A stretch of DNA of 64,000 bases from Gossypium raimondii (GCF_025698545.1 NC_068567.1:58347371-58411370); one strand, 5' to 3'. Counted from the first letter of the stretch, positions 23,818-37,385 are shown. Notes: a model not told the origin generated them from the sequence alone. Numbers and translations: made by a program.

Positions 23818-25917
23818 TGTAATACCTCAAAAATTATTATGCTATAAAAGTGATAGTAAATTGACATCATGTAAAATGGGTTGTTCAATAAAGTAAAATA
23901 AAAAATATAATTGATAAAAGAGAAGGTTGATGGATGCCATGGATGCCAAAGGAAGTTGAATTAAAAAGTATGTTGTGATATATTAATTTAAGACAATGAT
24001 TAAATCGTGAAAACGTGAAAAGTTTTGAGACCTAAATATAATTATTTTGAAGGGTTAAAATGTAAATGTGGGAAAAGTTGAATGATCAAAAGTGCAAATA
24101 ACCCAAAAGTCTTTGTGACACAAAATTGGCAAATAGGGACCAAATTAAATAAGTGAAGAAATATAAGGGATAAAATCACAATGTTAGCAAAACTAAATGA
24201 CGATTCAAAGATAGAATTGTAGAGAATTGTGATTAGCAAAACGGTCATTTATCAATCAAGATAATTATCATGTTAATAGTTAAGGATATAATTTGTTGGA
24301 TTATTTTAATATTAAATTATTTTAGATTATTTTATTAATTAAATAATTACATATTTTAAATGGAAAGTGGTAGAGATTTCTTTCATCCATCACCATCTTC
24401 ATGCCACCACTGTTCATGAAAGGAGAAAGTTTTCATTTTCTTGCAATTTGGTCCTTTTTCATCATAACCATCAAACTCAATTTGGAAACCATCAAATTTT
24501 CATAGAAATTCTTAGTGAAATCAAGAATACAACATTATAGTAAGGTGATTCTCAAGTGAAGGAGTTGTGTATTCGTCTTCGAGGAAAGAGAAACTCAAGT
24601 TAAGGTTTGAAATCAAGAGAACAAGGTATGAATATCAAGATTTTGTTATGTTTTTAAGTTTAATCTTGTTGGAAAAGTATAGAAATGATGTTGAAGTAAA
24701 GATTTATCATGGAAAGTTTTATGTATTTTACACTTTATTGAAGAAAGAAATTGAGAAAGTGAATCAAGTGAGACGGGAAAGAAAAAAACAAGTGATTTAA
24801 GGTTGGTGATAGGTAAGTACCCTTGAATTCTCTTGTTACCTAAGGACTAAAATGTAATTTTATGAAATTTGTGGTAAACTAATAAAATAAAGTGTAAAAT
24901 AATATATTATGATACAAGGCTTAATTGAAGTGTAATATGGTAGTGAATTAAATATAAAGTGATGTTAATGTGAAATTATAGTAAATATTGAATTTTCATG
25001 ATGCTAAGCATTAAATTGTGTGAAATTTATAATTGAAATAAGAGAAATGAAGTACATAAAAATTTATATGTGAAATAAGATATTATGATGAGCTATTTGA
25101 TTAAAGTGTCATGTGATAGTGAATTTGAATCAAAGGTGAAATTAGAAGAATATTATAATAATTATTGAATTTTCATATGTTAAGAACTAAATTGCAAGAT
25201 ATTTAGAAATGCCTATAACTATTAAAAATGTTGAAATGAATTATTTAAGTGTAAGTGTTACATGGAAAAGAATTGATTTGAAGTGACTAAGTAGTGAATA
25301 TTCAATTTCGTGGTAAAAAGACTAAATTAAAACGTATGTGAAAGTTTTACGTATTATTATTTGATAAGTGAAAATAATGTAGAGAGTATGGAATATATGA
25401 TGTATTATGGACCAAGTTTAATGTGTTTTGAACAGTAAATATGAGATATTACATAGTTTATGAGCTTTGATTATTGTTTGGATTGATAGTGGACAATTTT
25501 GATATGGTTTAAAGGTGTTTGAAAACAAAATTTTTGAGTTCCTTATCTAAAGTCTCAAGACATACGAAATGTATCTCTGAGACACAAAAATTTTGAAGCT
25601 AAAAAAATACAGTATCAATGTCATGTCTCGAGACATACACTCATTTGTCTCAAGATAGGATAACTTCGAAACTGAAGTTCTACGGTAACATGACATTATC
25701 TCAAGACTTATAAACCTAGAACTCAAAATTTTTAGTTTAGCTAAAAGAGACCCAAGACGAGTTTAATATGGAATTAAAATTTATTCTTAGTCTAATTTCT
25801 AAAAAAGGAAATGTAACATTGATATAGGTCCAAATTATAAAGATTTGATATAGAAGAGAATGTTTAGTGTTGAACGTAACATTCATTACTTGAGTTTCTC
25901 GGGCAAGAGGTGTTACA
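23818..25917 (+). mobile_element. Solo LTR, 2.1 kb, inside the MULE-like element
   Basis: Starts TGTAATACCTC and ends GAGGTGTTACA, with TG...CA borders. Flanks are AGCGT (23813-23817) and AGCTT (25918-25922), a 4-of-5 match. No internal coding region or second LTR is visible, so it is a solo LTR. The small frame at 24567-24800 is AT-rich chance coding. Strand is inferred from the termini. Confidence 0.65.
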
Positions 25918-25952
25918 AGCTTTCAGAAAAACACTTTTTACAGAGCGCGCTT

Positions 25953-27754
25953 TGTAACGACCCAATAATCAGGGGTGTCGAACAGTGCATTTCTAAGACT
26001 CTATTTTTGTAAATCGGACTTGTAAACATTTATTAAGATTAATTAGGTATAAGGACTAAATTGCATATATGGTGAAAGTTGAATTATAGATTAAAGAATA
26101 ATTAAAGGGACTAAAGAAGCAATTATGTCATTGTTCTTTAATGAGGCGGCATAAGGTGTAAAATTATTATATATATTATTAATAAATTAAAGTTAATATA
26201 TATATTATAATATGTTTTACTTAATATTTAAGTATATATATTATAGTAATAAAAGAAATAAAGAAAGACAAAAGCAAAACGAAACAGAAAGAAATAAAAA
26301 TAAAAAGAGAAAGAAAGAAGAACCCACGGCTTAGGGGTTTCAAAGTTCCAAGTTCAATTAGTTAGTCAATTTAGTCCCATTTTCTTGTAATATTTATGTT
26401 TTTGGAATCTCGATGTTAAGTACTACCTAACCTATGTCTAAATTTTAGCAATTATTGAGTTTTTAAGTGTTGTTAATGTTGAATAATTCTAGTATTAGGG
26501 ATTAAATTGATAGATTTTAAGTTAGAAATGAAAAGGATTAAATTATAGAATGAATTGTAAATTTTGAGTAATAGGGACTAAATTGTAAAAATTCAAAATT
26601 TAGGGATTTAAGTGAAAATAAGGAGTTAAATTTAGTTTAAAGTGGAAATTGTATGAAAATATAGAATTAATTGTGAAGAATAAAAATTAGTCTCGGTTTA
26701 GGGACTAAATTGGAATTTAGGCAAATATTGAATAAAAATTGAAATATTCAATATGAAATTGAATTGTGTTGTGTTGTAGATGTATTTTAATTGTTTTAAT
26801 TCCATAGCTAACGTCGTACCAGAATCCTCAACTAAAAATGGGAAAGATAAAGTTGGCGTGGAATAGCTCGGAATTTCTGGTTTGTATTTCTATAATCTGG
26901 AACTAGTTATTAATTGTTGTATTTTTTATTTAATGCATATGGTAAGTGTTGAGGTGAGTATTTGGCACTTTGACATTTAATTGAAACATGAAAATGAGAC
27001 ACATGAATTACATATTCATGAATTGGATATGGATTGAATAATATTTTTGTTTAAATGATATATATATATATATATATATTGTGAAAAGGTATTATATAGC
27101 AAATGATGAGATTTGAGAATGGTATGAAATGATATATTTATGAATTGAATATTGAATGGCTAATGCCATTGTATGAATAAATGTGGTCTTAAATATTCAA
27201 ATGTGCTTATAATTAAAATATGCATATGATATTATCTTGTCTTTAAATATTCGGATTATAGAAATACAATTGAGTTTTACTCAGCGCACGGTTTTGTTAT
27301 CCGTGCGCAGATTAGGTACTTCAATTTTGATCGTCGATTCAGCATCCAACAACGCTCCCAAACTCAAATGTGGTGACATCTATCTTTTGTGTTGGCATGT
27401 ACCTAAGGTGTCTAAATAATGGTTATTTTGTGGATTGAATGTAAATGAGACTATAAGTTTAATATTAGTTGGTTTTATACATATAAATATATGTTTGTTT
27501 TTTAAGCCATATTATGGCATGGTAAATTGAACTAAATCTAGATAGGTGCATGTGAATTTAATTCTACGTTTAAGTGTTCATGAACTAGGCGAATTGATTT
27601 GGATTTGGTACGTTTATAATTTGGATTAAAATGATGCTTTGATGACTTGTTTTTATTATATGAAGTGTTTGAGAATTTTGCCTGTTTGATCGATAAACTT
27701 CGGTAATGCTTCAAAACCCTATTCTGGCAACGGATATGGGTTAGGGGTGTTACA
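25953..27754 (+). repeat. 5' LTR of chromodomain Gypsy
   Basis: 1802 bp, with a (TA)n run at 27058-27080. Short frames inside (27237-27419 and others) are not genes. Confidence 0.87.
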
Positions 27755-27900
27755 TTTAGTGTTATCAAAGCTTTGCAGGTTTAGCCGATTCTCAGACTAA
27801 ATCGAGCTTAGAATTGAGTCTAGAGGTACATGCCATAATTGAGTCAAATTGAGTCAGGATTTGGATACTGATATATTTGTTTTGTGTTTTATAGTTGAAA

Positions 27901-29130
27901 ATGTCGGATGATTATAATGATGATGTTGATCAAGAGATGTATACCAGAGATGATGTCTCCAATGAGTTAGATGGAACCTAATCGGCAACACCAAGTGTCA
28001 ATCTAGTTAGTACTCAACAACCTAACATTGAACGAGGTAATATTGAGGAAAGAGATGATTCATAGTTACTTAGAGCTATCGCTGATGCTCTTCAGCGAGT
28101 GGTAGGAACTACATCCGCTATGACATCTGCACCTATTGTTCGTTGAGCTCCAATTAAAGAATTGCGTAAATACAGTGCAACTGAATTCTTAAGATTGAAA
28201 GGAGTTGATCCTTCCGCAGCTGAAGTTTGGATTGAATCCACTAAACGCATTTTGCAATAAACTGAATGCAACCTGCTTGAAAATGTAATATATGTTGTCT
28301 CTCTACTGCATGGAGAACCATATACCCGGTGGCAGTTAGTGATGCATCATGTATCCGCAGATCACGTAAATTAGGAATTCTTCCAAAATGAATTTCAAAA
28401 GAAATATGTGGGTGAATTGTATATTGAAGACAGAAAATAAGAGTTTTTGATGCTGAAACAAGGTGAAATGTCTGTGGTTGATTATGAACGAGAGTTTTTG
28501 AGACTTAATAGGTATGCTATTGAATTTGTGCTGACTGAAATTGACAGTTGCAAGTGATTTCTGCGTGGTTTACACGATGAATTACAAGTACAGTTGGTAT
28601 CGCACAGAATTACTAAGTTTGCAGATTCAGTTGAACGGGCAAGAATGGTAGAGCAAATCCTGGGTTTTGACAAAAAGACTGAGAATACTCGTACTGTTAG
28701 AAAGCGTCTTGGAGCTGCAAGTTTAAATCCACAACCGAAGAGATCAAAAGAATTTCATGGTAGCTGGAAATCAACTTTTAAGTCAGATAGAACTGATAGA
28801 AATCGTGATAGACAACCGACTATGTCTACGGGTAGTGTGCGAAGTCCATCCAGGGATATTGATATTCTGAATTGTGAGGATTATGGGAAAAAGCACCGTG
28901 GTGAATGCTAGAAGTTAACTTCGAGGCTGCTTCCACTGTGGATCTACGAAACATTTTGTTAGAGAGTGTCCAAAGAATGAAAATGCTACACCTGTTACTT
29001 ATCAGAGATCTATGCCTGTTTCTAGGGGTGGCGGGTCGAGTCAAAGTGGTTCATTTTTGATAGGTAGTGCTAGAAAGGGAAATGATGTTGTTATTCAATA
29101 ATCGGAGGCCAGAACGCCAGCTCGAGCTTA
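27901..29130 (+). pseudogene. Gypsy gag and zinc-knuckle region
   Basis: Begins ATG at 27901 (MSDDYNDDVDQEMYTRDDVS). The gag core includes FLRLKGVDPSAAEVWIEST, the GELYIEDRK region and RMVEQILGFDK. A frameshifted zinc-knuckle-like region follows near 28900-28980. At least eight in-frame stops, for example TGA at 28144-28146 and 28555-28557, replace codons expected to be Gln, Arg or Trp. Confidence 0.85.
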
Positions 29131-32100
29131 TGTTGTGTAGACTCGTGAGGATGGTGATGCTAATCATGTTGTGACAAGTATATTTTTATTACATTTAGAA
29201 CTTGTTTATGCTTTGATAGATCTAGGATCTTCGCATTCATATGTTAATACTAAATTGGTTGAGTCAGGAAGTTTAAAATCTAAGACGTCTAGAGTATCAA
29301 TAGTGGTGTCTAGTCCATTAGGACAATCTGTGTTAGTGGATTAAGTGTGTAGGAGATATCCGTTAGTGATACAGAATATAACATTCCCTATTGATTTATT
29401 GATAATGTCGTTTGGCGATTTTGATATGATTTTGGGTATGAATTGGCTTACGGAGCACGGGGTGATTCTGGATTGTTGTAAAAAGAATTTTATTATTCAG
29501 AGTGAAAGCGGTGATATGATTGAGGTGAATGGTATTCGAACAAGTGGTTCAACTCGTATCTTTTTAGCAATTCGAGCTAATAAACTTCTTAATCAAGGTT
29601 GTGAAGCTTTTCTACCCTATGTTATCAATTCGAATTTTGTTGATAGCCAGTGCAGTAAAATTCAAACTGTTTACGAATTCCTTGATGTGTTTCCTAAGGA
29701 ATTACCAGGATTACCACCAGATCAGGAGGTTGAGTTTGCAATTGAAGTGTTTTCTGGTATGACTCTGGTGTCAATGTCCCCCTATCGTATGTCACCCAAG
29801 GAGTTGAAAGAATTAAAAGTGCAATTGCAAGACTTATTGGATTGTGGTTTTATACTCCCTGGTATATCACCCTGGGGAGCTCCAGTACTTTTTGTTAAAA
29901 AGAAAGATAGTTCAATGCGGCTTTGTATTGACTATCGACAATTGAATAAGTTGACGATTAAGAATCGATATCCTCTACCCCGTATTGATGACTTATTTGA
30001 ACAACTAAACGGAGCTTCTGTCTTTTCAAAGATTGATTTGAGATCGAGTTACTATCAGTTGAAAGTGAAAGAAAGTGATGTACTGAAGACGGCATTTCGT
30101 ACATGATATGGTCATTATGAACTTTTAGTGATGCCTTTTGGATTGACGAATGCTCCGGCAGCATTTATGGATCTCATAAACCATATTTTTTAACCGTATT
30201 TGGATCATTTTATGGTAGTTTTTATTGATAATATTTTGGTCTATTCGAAATTTGAATCCGAGCATGAGCAACACCTCAGAATTTTTTTGCAAGTATTACG
30301 AGAGAAACAGTTATCCGGAAAACTTAGCAAGTGTAAATTCTAGTTATCAGATGTTGTATTTTTGGGTCATGTTATCTCAACAGATGGAATTAGAGTTGAT
30401 TCGAAAAATGTGGAGGCAATTGTTTAGTAGAAAGCACCGAGAAATGTGTTAGAGGTTCATAGTTTCCTTGGATTAGCTAGTTATTACCGAAGATTTGTAA
30501 ATGGATTTTCAAAGGTAGCCTTGCCAATGAAAAATTTGTTGCATAAGAATGTTCAGCTCGTTTGAGACGATCAGTGTGAAGAAAGTTTTGAGAAATTGAA
30601 ACAGATGTTGGCTGAAGCGTCGGTTTTGACTTTACCAGAATTGGGAAAGGATTTTATCGTTTATAGTGACGCTTCCTTGAGCGATCTTGGTTTTGTTTTG
30701 ATGCAAGATGGGAAAGTGATTGCTTATGCATCTCGTCAGCTAAAAATGCATGAACGTAATTATCTGACGCATGATTTAGAGCTAGCTGCTGTGGTTTTTG
30801 CTGTAAAGATCTAGAGACACTATCTGTACGGTGAAAAATTTTATATTTATATCGGTCATAAAAGTCTCAAATACCTTCTATCTCAAAAGGAGTTGAATTT
30901 GAGACAGCGTCGTTGGGTAGAGCTTTTGAAAGATTTTGATTGTGTTATTGATTACCACCCTGGTAAAGCTAATGTTGTAGCTGATGCGTTGAGTAGGAAA
31001 GCAACAATTGAATTACGAGCAATGTTTGCTCAGCTAAGTGTCAATGACGATGGAGGCCTATTGGCTGAACTAAAAATCAAACCAGTGATGTTTGATTGGA
31101 TCAAGTTAGCGTAGTTAAATGATGACAAGTTAGCAAAGAAAAGAGAAATTGTTCAAAATGGTATATTAGAAATTTCAGTATTGATGATTATGGTTGTTTG
31201 AGATTCCATAACTGAATTTGCGTTTTGGATGTTTCTAAATTAAAAGAGTTGATACTTCGCCAAGCTCATGATAGTCCTTTTGCTTTGCATCTTGGAGGAA
31301 CGAAAATGTATCGCGATCTATGAGAATCTTATTGGTGTCCAGGAATGAAAAGAGACGTGGTCGAATATGTGGCTAAATGTTTAACTTGTCAACGAGTTAA
31401 GGCAAAACATTAGGTTCCTACTGGATTACTTCAGTCTATTTCTATTCTTGAATGGAAATGGGATTGTATTACATTGGATTTTGTAACGAGGTTTCCTTTA
31501 TCGGTAAGTAAGAAAAATGTTGTATGGGTGATTGTTGATCGACTTACGAAATTGGCTCATTTCATTGCAGTTGGGACAGATTGGTCACTTCAAAACCTTG
31601 CTAAAGTTTATATTCAAGAAATAGTAAGATTGCACGGTGTCCCTATATTGATAATTTATGATCAAGATCCGCGGTTCACTTCGATATTTTGGAAACAGTT
31701 GCACGAATCTCTTGGTACGCAACTTAATTTTAGCACAGCTTTTCACCCGCAAACTGACGAACAATCTGAACGTGTTATTCAGATTTTGGAAGACATGCTT
31801 TGTACTTGTGTTATTGATTTTGAATCAGGTTGGGAGCGTTACTTACCTTTGGCCGAATTTGTATACAATAATAATTTTCAATCGAGTATTAAAATGACTC
31901 CGTATGAAGCCTTATATGGTCGTAGGTGTCGATCACCTGTTTGTTGGATGGAATTAAGTGAAAGAAGAATAATCGAGCCGAAATTAATTCAAGAAACGGA
32001 AGACATTGTTAAGAAAATTTGAGATAGATTGAAGACAACTTTTGATAGACAAAAATCATATGCAGATTTGAAACGTCGAGATATTGAATATTCTGTTGGC

Positions 32101-32520
32101 GATAAAGTATTTCTTAAAGTTACGCCTTGGAAGAAAATTTTGAGATTTGGTCAAAAAGGGAAACTAAGTCCTCATTTTATTGGACCATATGAGATCACAG
32201 AAAGAGTGGAACTAGTTGCGTATCGTTTAGCTTTGCCTGCAGAAATACAGAAAATTCATGATATTTTTCACGTTTCAATGCTTAGAAGATATTGATCGGA
32301 TCCATCTCATGTTATTTCGACAAAAGATATTGAAATTCAACCTGATTTGTCATACGAAGAAGAACCGGTTGAGATTTTAGCACGTGAGGTGAAAGAATTG
32401 CGTAATAAGCAAGTTCCGTTAGTGAAAGTATTGTGGCGTAGTCATAGTGTTGAAGAAGCGACTTGGGAACCGGAAGAGACTATGAGATCTCAATACCCCC
32501 ACCTCTTTCTAGGTAAATTT
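29131..32520 (+). pseudogene. Gypsy pol: protease, RT, RNase H, integrase, chromodomain
   Basis: Protease has DLGSSHSYVN near 29220. RT spans 29700-30480 with [40 protein letters not shown] and [20 protein letters not shown]. The YxDD motif reads FIDN (Asn codon 30230-30232), so a catalytic Asp is lost. RNase H and its tail follow ([34 protein letters not shown]). Integrase has C-x2-C (KCLTCQ) near 31380 and keeps Asp, Asp and Glu in TLDFV, DQDPRFTS and QSERVIQ. The C-terminal 32347-32520 is chromodomain-like (VEILAREVKELRN...VEEATWEPEE). Stops include 30104, 30812, 31112, 32020 and 32293. Confidence 0.9.
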
Positions 32521-32549
32521 CGGGGACGAAATTTGATTAAGGTGAGAAT

Positions 32550-34368
32550 TTTAATGACCCGATAGTTAGGAGTGTCAGAAAGTGTATTTTTGGGACTCCG
32601 TTTTTGTAAATCAGACTCGTAAATATTTATTACAAATATTTACGAAGTTAGTTATGTAGTTAATTAAGTTTTGGTTAAGTGAATTTGCATGAATTAAGAG
32701 TAATTAAGTATAAGGACTAAATTGCATATAGGGTGAATAATTAAAGGGACTAAAGAAGCAATTATGCGATTGTTCTTTAATAAGGCATAAGGTGTAAAAT
32801 TATTATATATATTATTAATAAATTAAATTTAAAATATATATTATAATATGTTTTACTTAATATTTAAGTAAATATATATTATAGTAATAAAGAAAGACAA
32901 AAGCAAAACGAAACAGAAAGAAAGAAAAAGAGAAGAAAGAAGAACCCACAGCTTAGGGGTTTCAAAGTTCCAAGTTCAATTAGTTAGTCAATTTAGTCCC
33001 CTTTTCTTGTAATCTTTATGTTTTTGGAATCCCAGTGTTAAGTATTACCCAACCCATGTCGAAATTTTAGCAATTATTGAGTTTTTAAGTGTTGTTAATG
33101 TTGAATAATTTTAGTATTAAGGATTAAATTGATAGATTTTAAGTTAGAAATGAAAAAGGATTAAATTGTAGAATGAATTGTAAATTTTGAGTAATAGGGA
33201 CTAAATTGTAAAAAAATTCAAAATTTAGAGATTTAAGTGAAAATAGGAGTTAAATTTATTTTAAATTGGAAATTGTATGAAAATGTAGAATTAATTGTGA
33301 AGAATAAAATTAGTCTCGATTTAGGGACTAAATTGGAATTTAGGCAAATATTGAATAAAATTGAAATATTCAATATGAAATTGAATTGCGTTGTATTGAT
33401 GAACTTTAATTGTTTTAATTCCGTAGTTAACGTTGTACCGGAATCCTCAACTAAAAATGGGAAAGATAAAGTTGACATAGAATAGCTCGAAATTCCTGGT
33501 TTGTATTTCTATAATCTGGAACTAGTTATTAATTGTTGTATTTTTTTTAATGCATATGGTAAGTGTTGAGGTGAGTATTTGGCACTTTGACATTGAATTG
33601 AAACATGAAAATGAGACACATGAATTACGTATTCATGAATTGGATATGGATTGAATAATATTATTGTTTAAATGATATATATATATATTAAATTGTGCAA
33701 AGTTATTATATAGCAAGCATTGAGATTTGAGAATGGTATGAAATAGTGTATTTATGAATTGAATATTGAATGACTAATGCCATTGTATGAATAAATGTGG
33801 TATTAAATATTCAAATGTGCTTATAATTAAAATATGTATATTATATTATCTTGTCTTTAAATATTTGGATTATAGACATACCACTGAGTTTTACTTAGCT
33901 CACGGTTTTGTTATCTGTGCGCAGATTAGGTACTTCAATTTTGATCGCCGATTCAACATCCAACAACGCTCCCAAAATCAAATGTGGTGATGTCTATATT
34001 TTGTGTCGACATGTACCTAAGGTGTCTAAATAATAGTTATTTTGTGGATTGAATGTAAATGAGATTATAAGTTTAATATTTGTTGGTTTTATACATATAA
34101 ATATGTGTTTGTTTTTGAAGTCATATTAGAGCATGGTAAATTGAACTAAATCTAGATAGGTGCATGTAAATTTAATTCTATATTTAAGTGCTCATGAACT
34201 AGGCAAATTGATTTGGATTTGGTATGTTTATAATTTAGATTAAAATAATACTTTGATGACTTGTTTTGATTATATGAAATGTTTGAGAATTCTGCCTGTT
34301 TGATCGATAAATTTCGGTAATACTTCGAAACCCTATTCCAGCGACGGATATGAGTTAAGGGTGTTACA
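32550..34368 (+). repeat. 3' LTR of chromodomain Gypsy
   Basis: 1819 bp, diverged from the 5' LTR by many substitutions and small indels, so this insertion is older than the gag-only copies. Confidence 0.87.
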
Positions 34369-34483
34369 CGTTTTTTGCTACATAATCTAAAAACGGTCTA
34401 TTTCCCTAAATAATATTTAAAACGGCCTAAATTGCCAAATATTTTTTAAAAAGGTATTTTTCGCTAATTTTGCCAAAATTTGG

Positions 34484-36389
34484 TTCCAATAAAGAAAAAG
34501 AATGTTGTGTAAAGGCTCAAAGGTCCTACTTAATGAAAGCCTCCTACATAGTGAATAGTCCAAACTCTAATATGAATGACCAATGCAAATACGTCCAATA
34601 CTATATTCAACTTTTTTAAAGTCGTTTCTTTCCATATTTTTGAGGGATCATCTTCATCTCTGCAACTTTCTGAGTTGGCATTGTAGCTTTCTGATGTCTG
34701 CCACTCCTTAAGAAAGAAAAGCAAGGAAAGTTTCACATCAACCAACACAAATTGCATACTAAAACGTAGGATAACATGCAACTTGCAGGATAATGCAAAT
34801 CTGAGGTTGAAACAGTTGGTACATGTAATTACTTTTAAAAATTGACATATAATAAATTTGATTTTTTAACCCCTTCATCTATCCACAAAGTGCGGTCTGT
34901 TTGCATGTATGTATATACACATATGATAACACAGAGAGTGACTTCGCTTTGGAATTGTTGAGATAATGGACATTTTAAAGAACTCTAACTCTCTCCAAAG
35001 TTGTTGGGTATTATTTTAAGTTGGATTTTCTTTGTTTAAGTAATGATAAATGTTGGTATTTCATACTATTTTCACAATACTTTTGATGATAACAGATTGG
35101 TAAGTGATGATTTATTTGCTGTGCACTTTGTAGTTCTCTCTGCTTAGTACTGGTTAAGATTTATAATAACTTTGTAGGCTCTGAAGATAAGTAAAAAGAT
35201 TGTTTAAGTTTATAAATAGCTCAAAAATGGTTTAAAATTCCCAAATTCATTATGTACTTTCACATGCTCCAGAATTTATCCATACAATCTCTGTTCCTTT
35301 CCACAGTTAATCCCTTTAAGGCCCAGGAATAATAGCTTAAACTCAAGTGCTTCTAACTGTAATGAAGTGGGGTTTCCATTAAGAAACCCTCATTTGAAAA
35401 GGGGTATGAACTATGGGCTCCAATGGTCAAAGAAAAGAAGCAACCACACCAAGCCAGAGGTTATATGCTTATGGGGAATGGATTCTTTTAAACATTCTTT
35501 AATTTGTAATCCTGAGGTAAGAATGAAAGGGCAGCAGGCCATGCAACATAAAGATTTAGACTCACATCACCTTCTTTTTCCAATGCCCAAATCGGCAATC
35601 AAGTCTATGATAATATGAAACTTTTGCTTACCGTAAAAGCAACACAAGAATGAAGGGAATTCAAGGTAGGTTTTTGTCAACTTTTTTCAAGGAAAAGATA
35701 GCATAGCAGCATTCCCTGAATGGCATGATGTAAAACAACCACATCATGGCCACATCAGGAGCATTCCTCACATGGCATGATCGCATTAGGAGTCTAGATT
35801 CTCAATCTTTAAACAAAATCAATGAAGTTGTTAATAGGACGGTAAAGGGATTGCCTGGCTTTCAAAGGTGCTTGCAACACGAAAATTGAAAAGTTGGTAA
35901 GATGACATTTATAAAACTTCATTATGGTATTTCAGTTTGAGAACAATGTGCCTATTGTGTGTATGTGAATTAAGGGCAAAACTTGATCCAGCCCTTGAAA
36001 CATGGAGACAGGTAGTGGAGTAGAACAATTTTAGTAAATGCTTGTTTCGTCCATCCCTAATGGAAATTGTGTGCCTCTGACGACAAGCACTACATTTACT
36101 TGATGCAAATTAACCATTGTTAAAATCACGTACAGATGTTTATCGTTGGGTCGCATTTAGGTGATGCCTGCAATTTGTGACATAAATCCAATTTAATCCA
36201 ATCCAATCATACTAATAATAAAAAAATTGATGGGTTAGATTGCAACATAAATAGGATTTAATTTTGATCCTTAATCAAGGATCATATATTCAATCTAGAA
36301 CAACCTTTTTTACATTTGTTACAGTGGTTTACTGTTACTCCTCCACATTTTATCAACAAAAAATCTCATGAAACATTTGTTCAAGCCAT
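34484..36389. repeat. GRAM array spacer upstream of gene B to 3' flank of gene C
   Basis: After the MULE-like element the spacer resumes with AGGCTCAAAGGTCC and CTTTCTGATGTCTGCC blocks shared with the other units, and reaches the 3' UTR side of gene C. Frames at 34530-34781 and 35367-35618 are inside repeated spacer and show no conserved protein. No other gene seen. Confidence 0.6.
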
Positions 36390-37268
36390 CTAGAAAGTGT
36401 CTACATCATCCAGTCTCTGTGAGATTGTCTGCTGTAGACATTTGAAAGCTTTATGATAATTCAAGAACCCCATGAACCAGATATCGAAACCATCCACTGT
36501 CACAATTTCCATGTACTTCTGCGATGGTTTCTTCATGTTTTCACTCTGGTTTACTCCCTTTATTTTCTCAAGTGGAACCACAACCTTGTCATGGACTCTC
36601 AGATATTCCCCATTTGCACAAGGGACTTTGATTGATCTCTCACTGCAAAAGGCAACCTTCTCAGACGAAATGAAAAGTAGGCCTGCAATAGGGCCTGCTG
36701 ATGTTGATAAATAACATTGGCAAGCCTTCAATAGCTTCTCTCCTTCTCTGAAACTAAACAATTGCTTGAAAATCTTCTCCAACCCTCCTACTTGAAGAAT
36801 CCTTGCCCCTAAACTCAACTTTCCCTTCACTGTTTCACTAATCTTTGTCCCCAATCTAACTGCAGTTTCAAAAAAAGTAAACTTTAGCTTTCATTGCACT
36901 TTAATCTTAAGAGACATTAATATATCTGATAGCATGAGAGTGTTTCATACCATGCTCTCGGACGCCATGGGCGAATGTATCAGCTTTCTTCCCTAGCAAG
37001 TTCATCCTTTTAAGTACAAAGTTTCCTTTGCCTGCAATTACAAACAGTTTCCCATTAGAAAAAGAAACATCTTTTATTACCATGAAATTCCCATATCCAC
37101 CATTACTAAAGATTGAAAGGGAGACCTACTTTTTGTTGACCCTTGTGATGAAATGTGGTATTGACCAGCAGCATCAGGTAAGTATTGCCTTGATGTTCTT
37201 CTCTCAACTCCATATGTTGTTGCTTTGATTGGAACTCCAATAACTTGTTCAAGTAGCTGATTCTTCAT
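36390..37268 (-). CDS. GRAM-domain protein, GEM-like (array copy C)
   Basis: Exons 37268-37130, 37031-36951 and 36859-36390, 229 aa. GT-AG introns in phases 1 and 1. I chose MKNQ at 37268. An in-frame upstream Met at 37313 would add 15 residues, mostly Lys/Ile from an A-rich 5' leader, that the other copies lack. GRAM domain at about 105-217. Substitutions specific to this copy are Thr78 (Pro in the others), Asp164 (Tyr in the others) and Ser127. Exons 2-3 resemble copy A; the promoter and first codons (MKNQLLEQ) resemble copy D. Frame and splice sites are intact, so it is a likely functional member of the array. Confidence 0.9.
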
Positions 37269-37377
37269 TTTTTTTATTTTTTTTTTATTTTTGATGAAAG
37301 AAATGGAATACAATGCCTACAAGCTGTTGAATGTTTCTTCAGGTACTGATGAATCTTGTTTTTTGGCAAATGGTATG

Positions 37378-37385
37378 TATTTAAA
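37378..37385 (-). promoter_or_regulatory. Conserved TATA-like motif, gene C
   Basis: TTTAAATA on the minus strand, about 110 bp upstream of the ATG, aligned with the other copies. Confidence 0.5.

Larger units (their letters stand above)
25953..34368 (+). mobile_element. Chromodomain Gypsy (Tekay/Del-like) retrotransposon, heavily mutated
   Basis: LTRs 25953-27754 and 32550-34368 (about 1.8 kb). The 3' LTR's first bases are TT rather than TG. Flanking pentamers CGCTT and CGTTT match 4 of 5. The degenerate primer-binding site TGTTATCAAAGC (27760-27771) matches 10 of 12 bases of the Met-type site. TTTCGGGGACGAAATTT precedes the 3' LTR, as is usual in this group. Domain order is gag, protease, RT, RNase H, integrase, then a chromodomain. 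Some two dozen stops interrupt the frame. Confidence 0.9.
22918..34474. mobile_element. Long-TIR MULE-like element, non-coding, with two LTR-element insertions
   Basis: Outer ends are inverted: GGCAAATTTAGTGAAA at 22918, and GGCAAAATTAGCGAAA read on the minus strand from 34474. The flanking 9-bp repeats AAGATTTGG (22909-22917) and AAAATTTGG (34475-34483) match 8 of 9. Paralogous spacers at about 40998 and 44580 show the uninterrupted AGAAGATTTGGTTTC. Removing the nested solo LTR and Gypsy leaves about 1.04 kb. Inverted similarity extends deep (ACCTTATACCAAAAGCGC on the left versus GCTTTATACCAAA on the right arm), suggesting a long TIR. No transposase is encoded. Confidence 0.7.

Noticed and set aside
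24567..24800. 77-aa Lys/Glu-rich frame
   Set aside because: Lies inside a solo LTR, AT-driven composition, no splice or homology support.
33233..33990. Short frames in the Gypsy 3' LTR
   Set aside because: AT-rich LTR DNA; the 5' LTR equivalents are interrupted.
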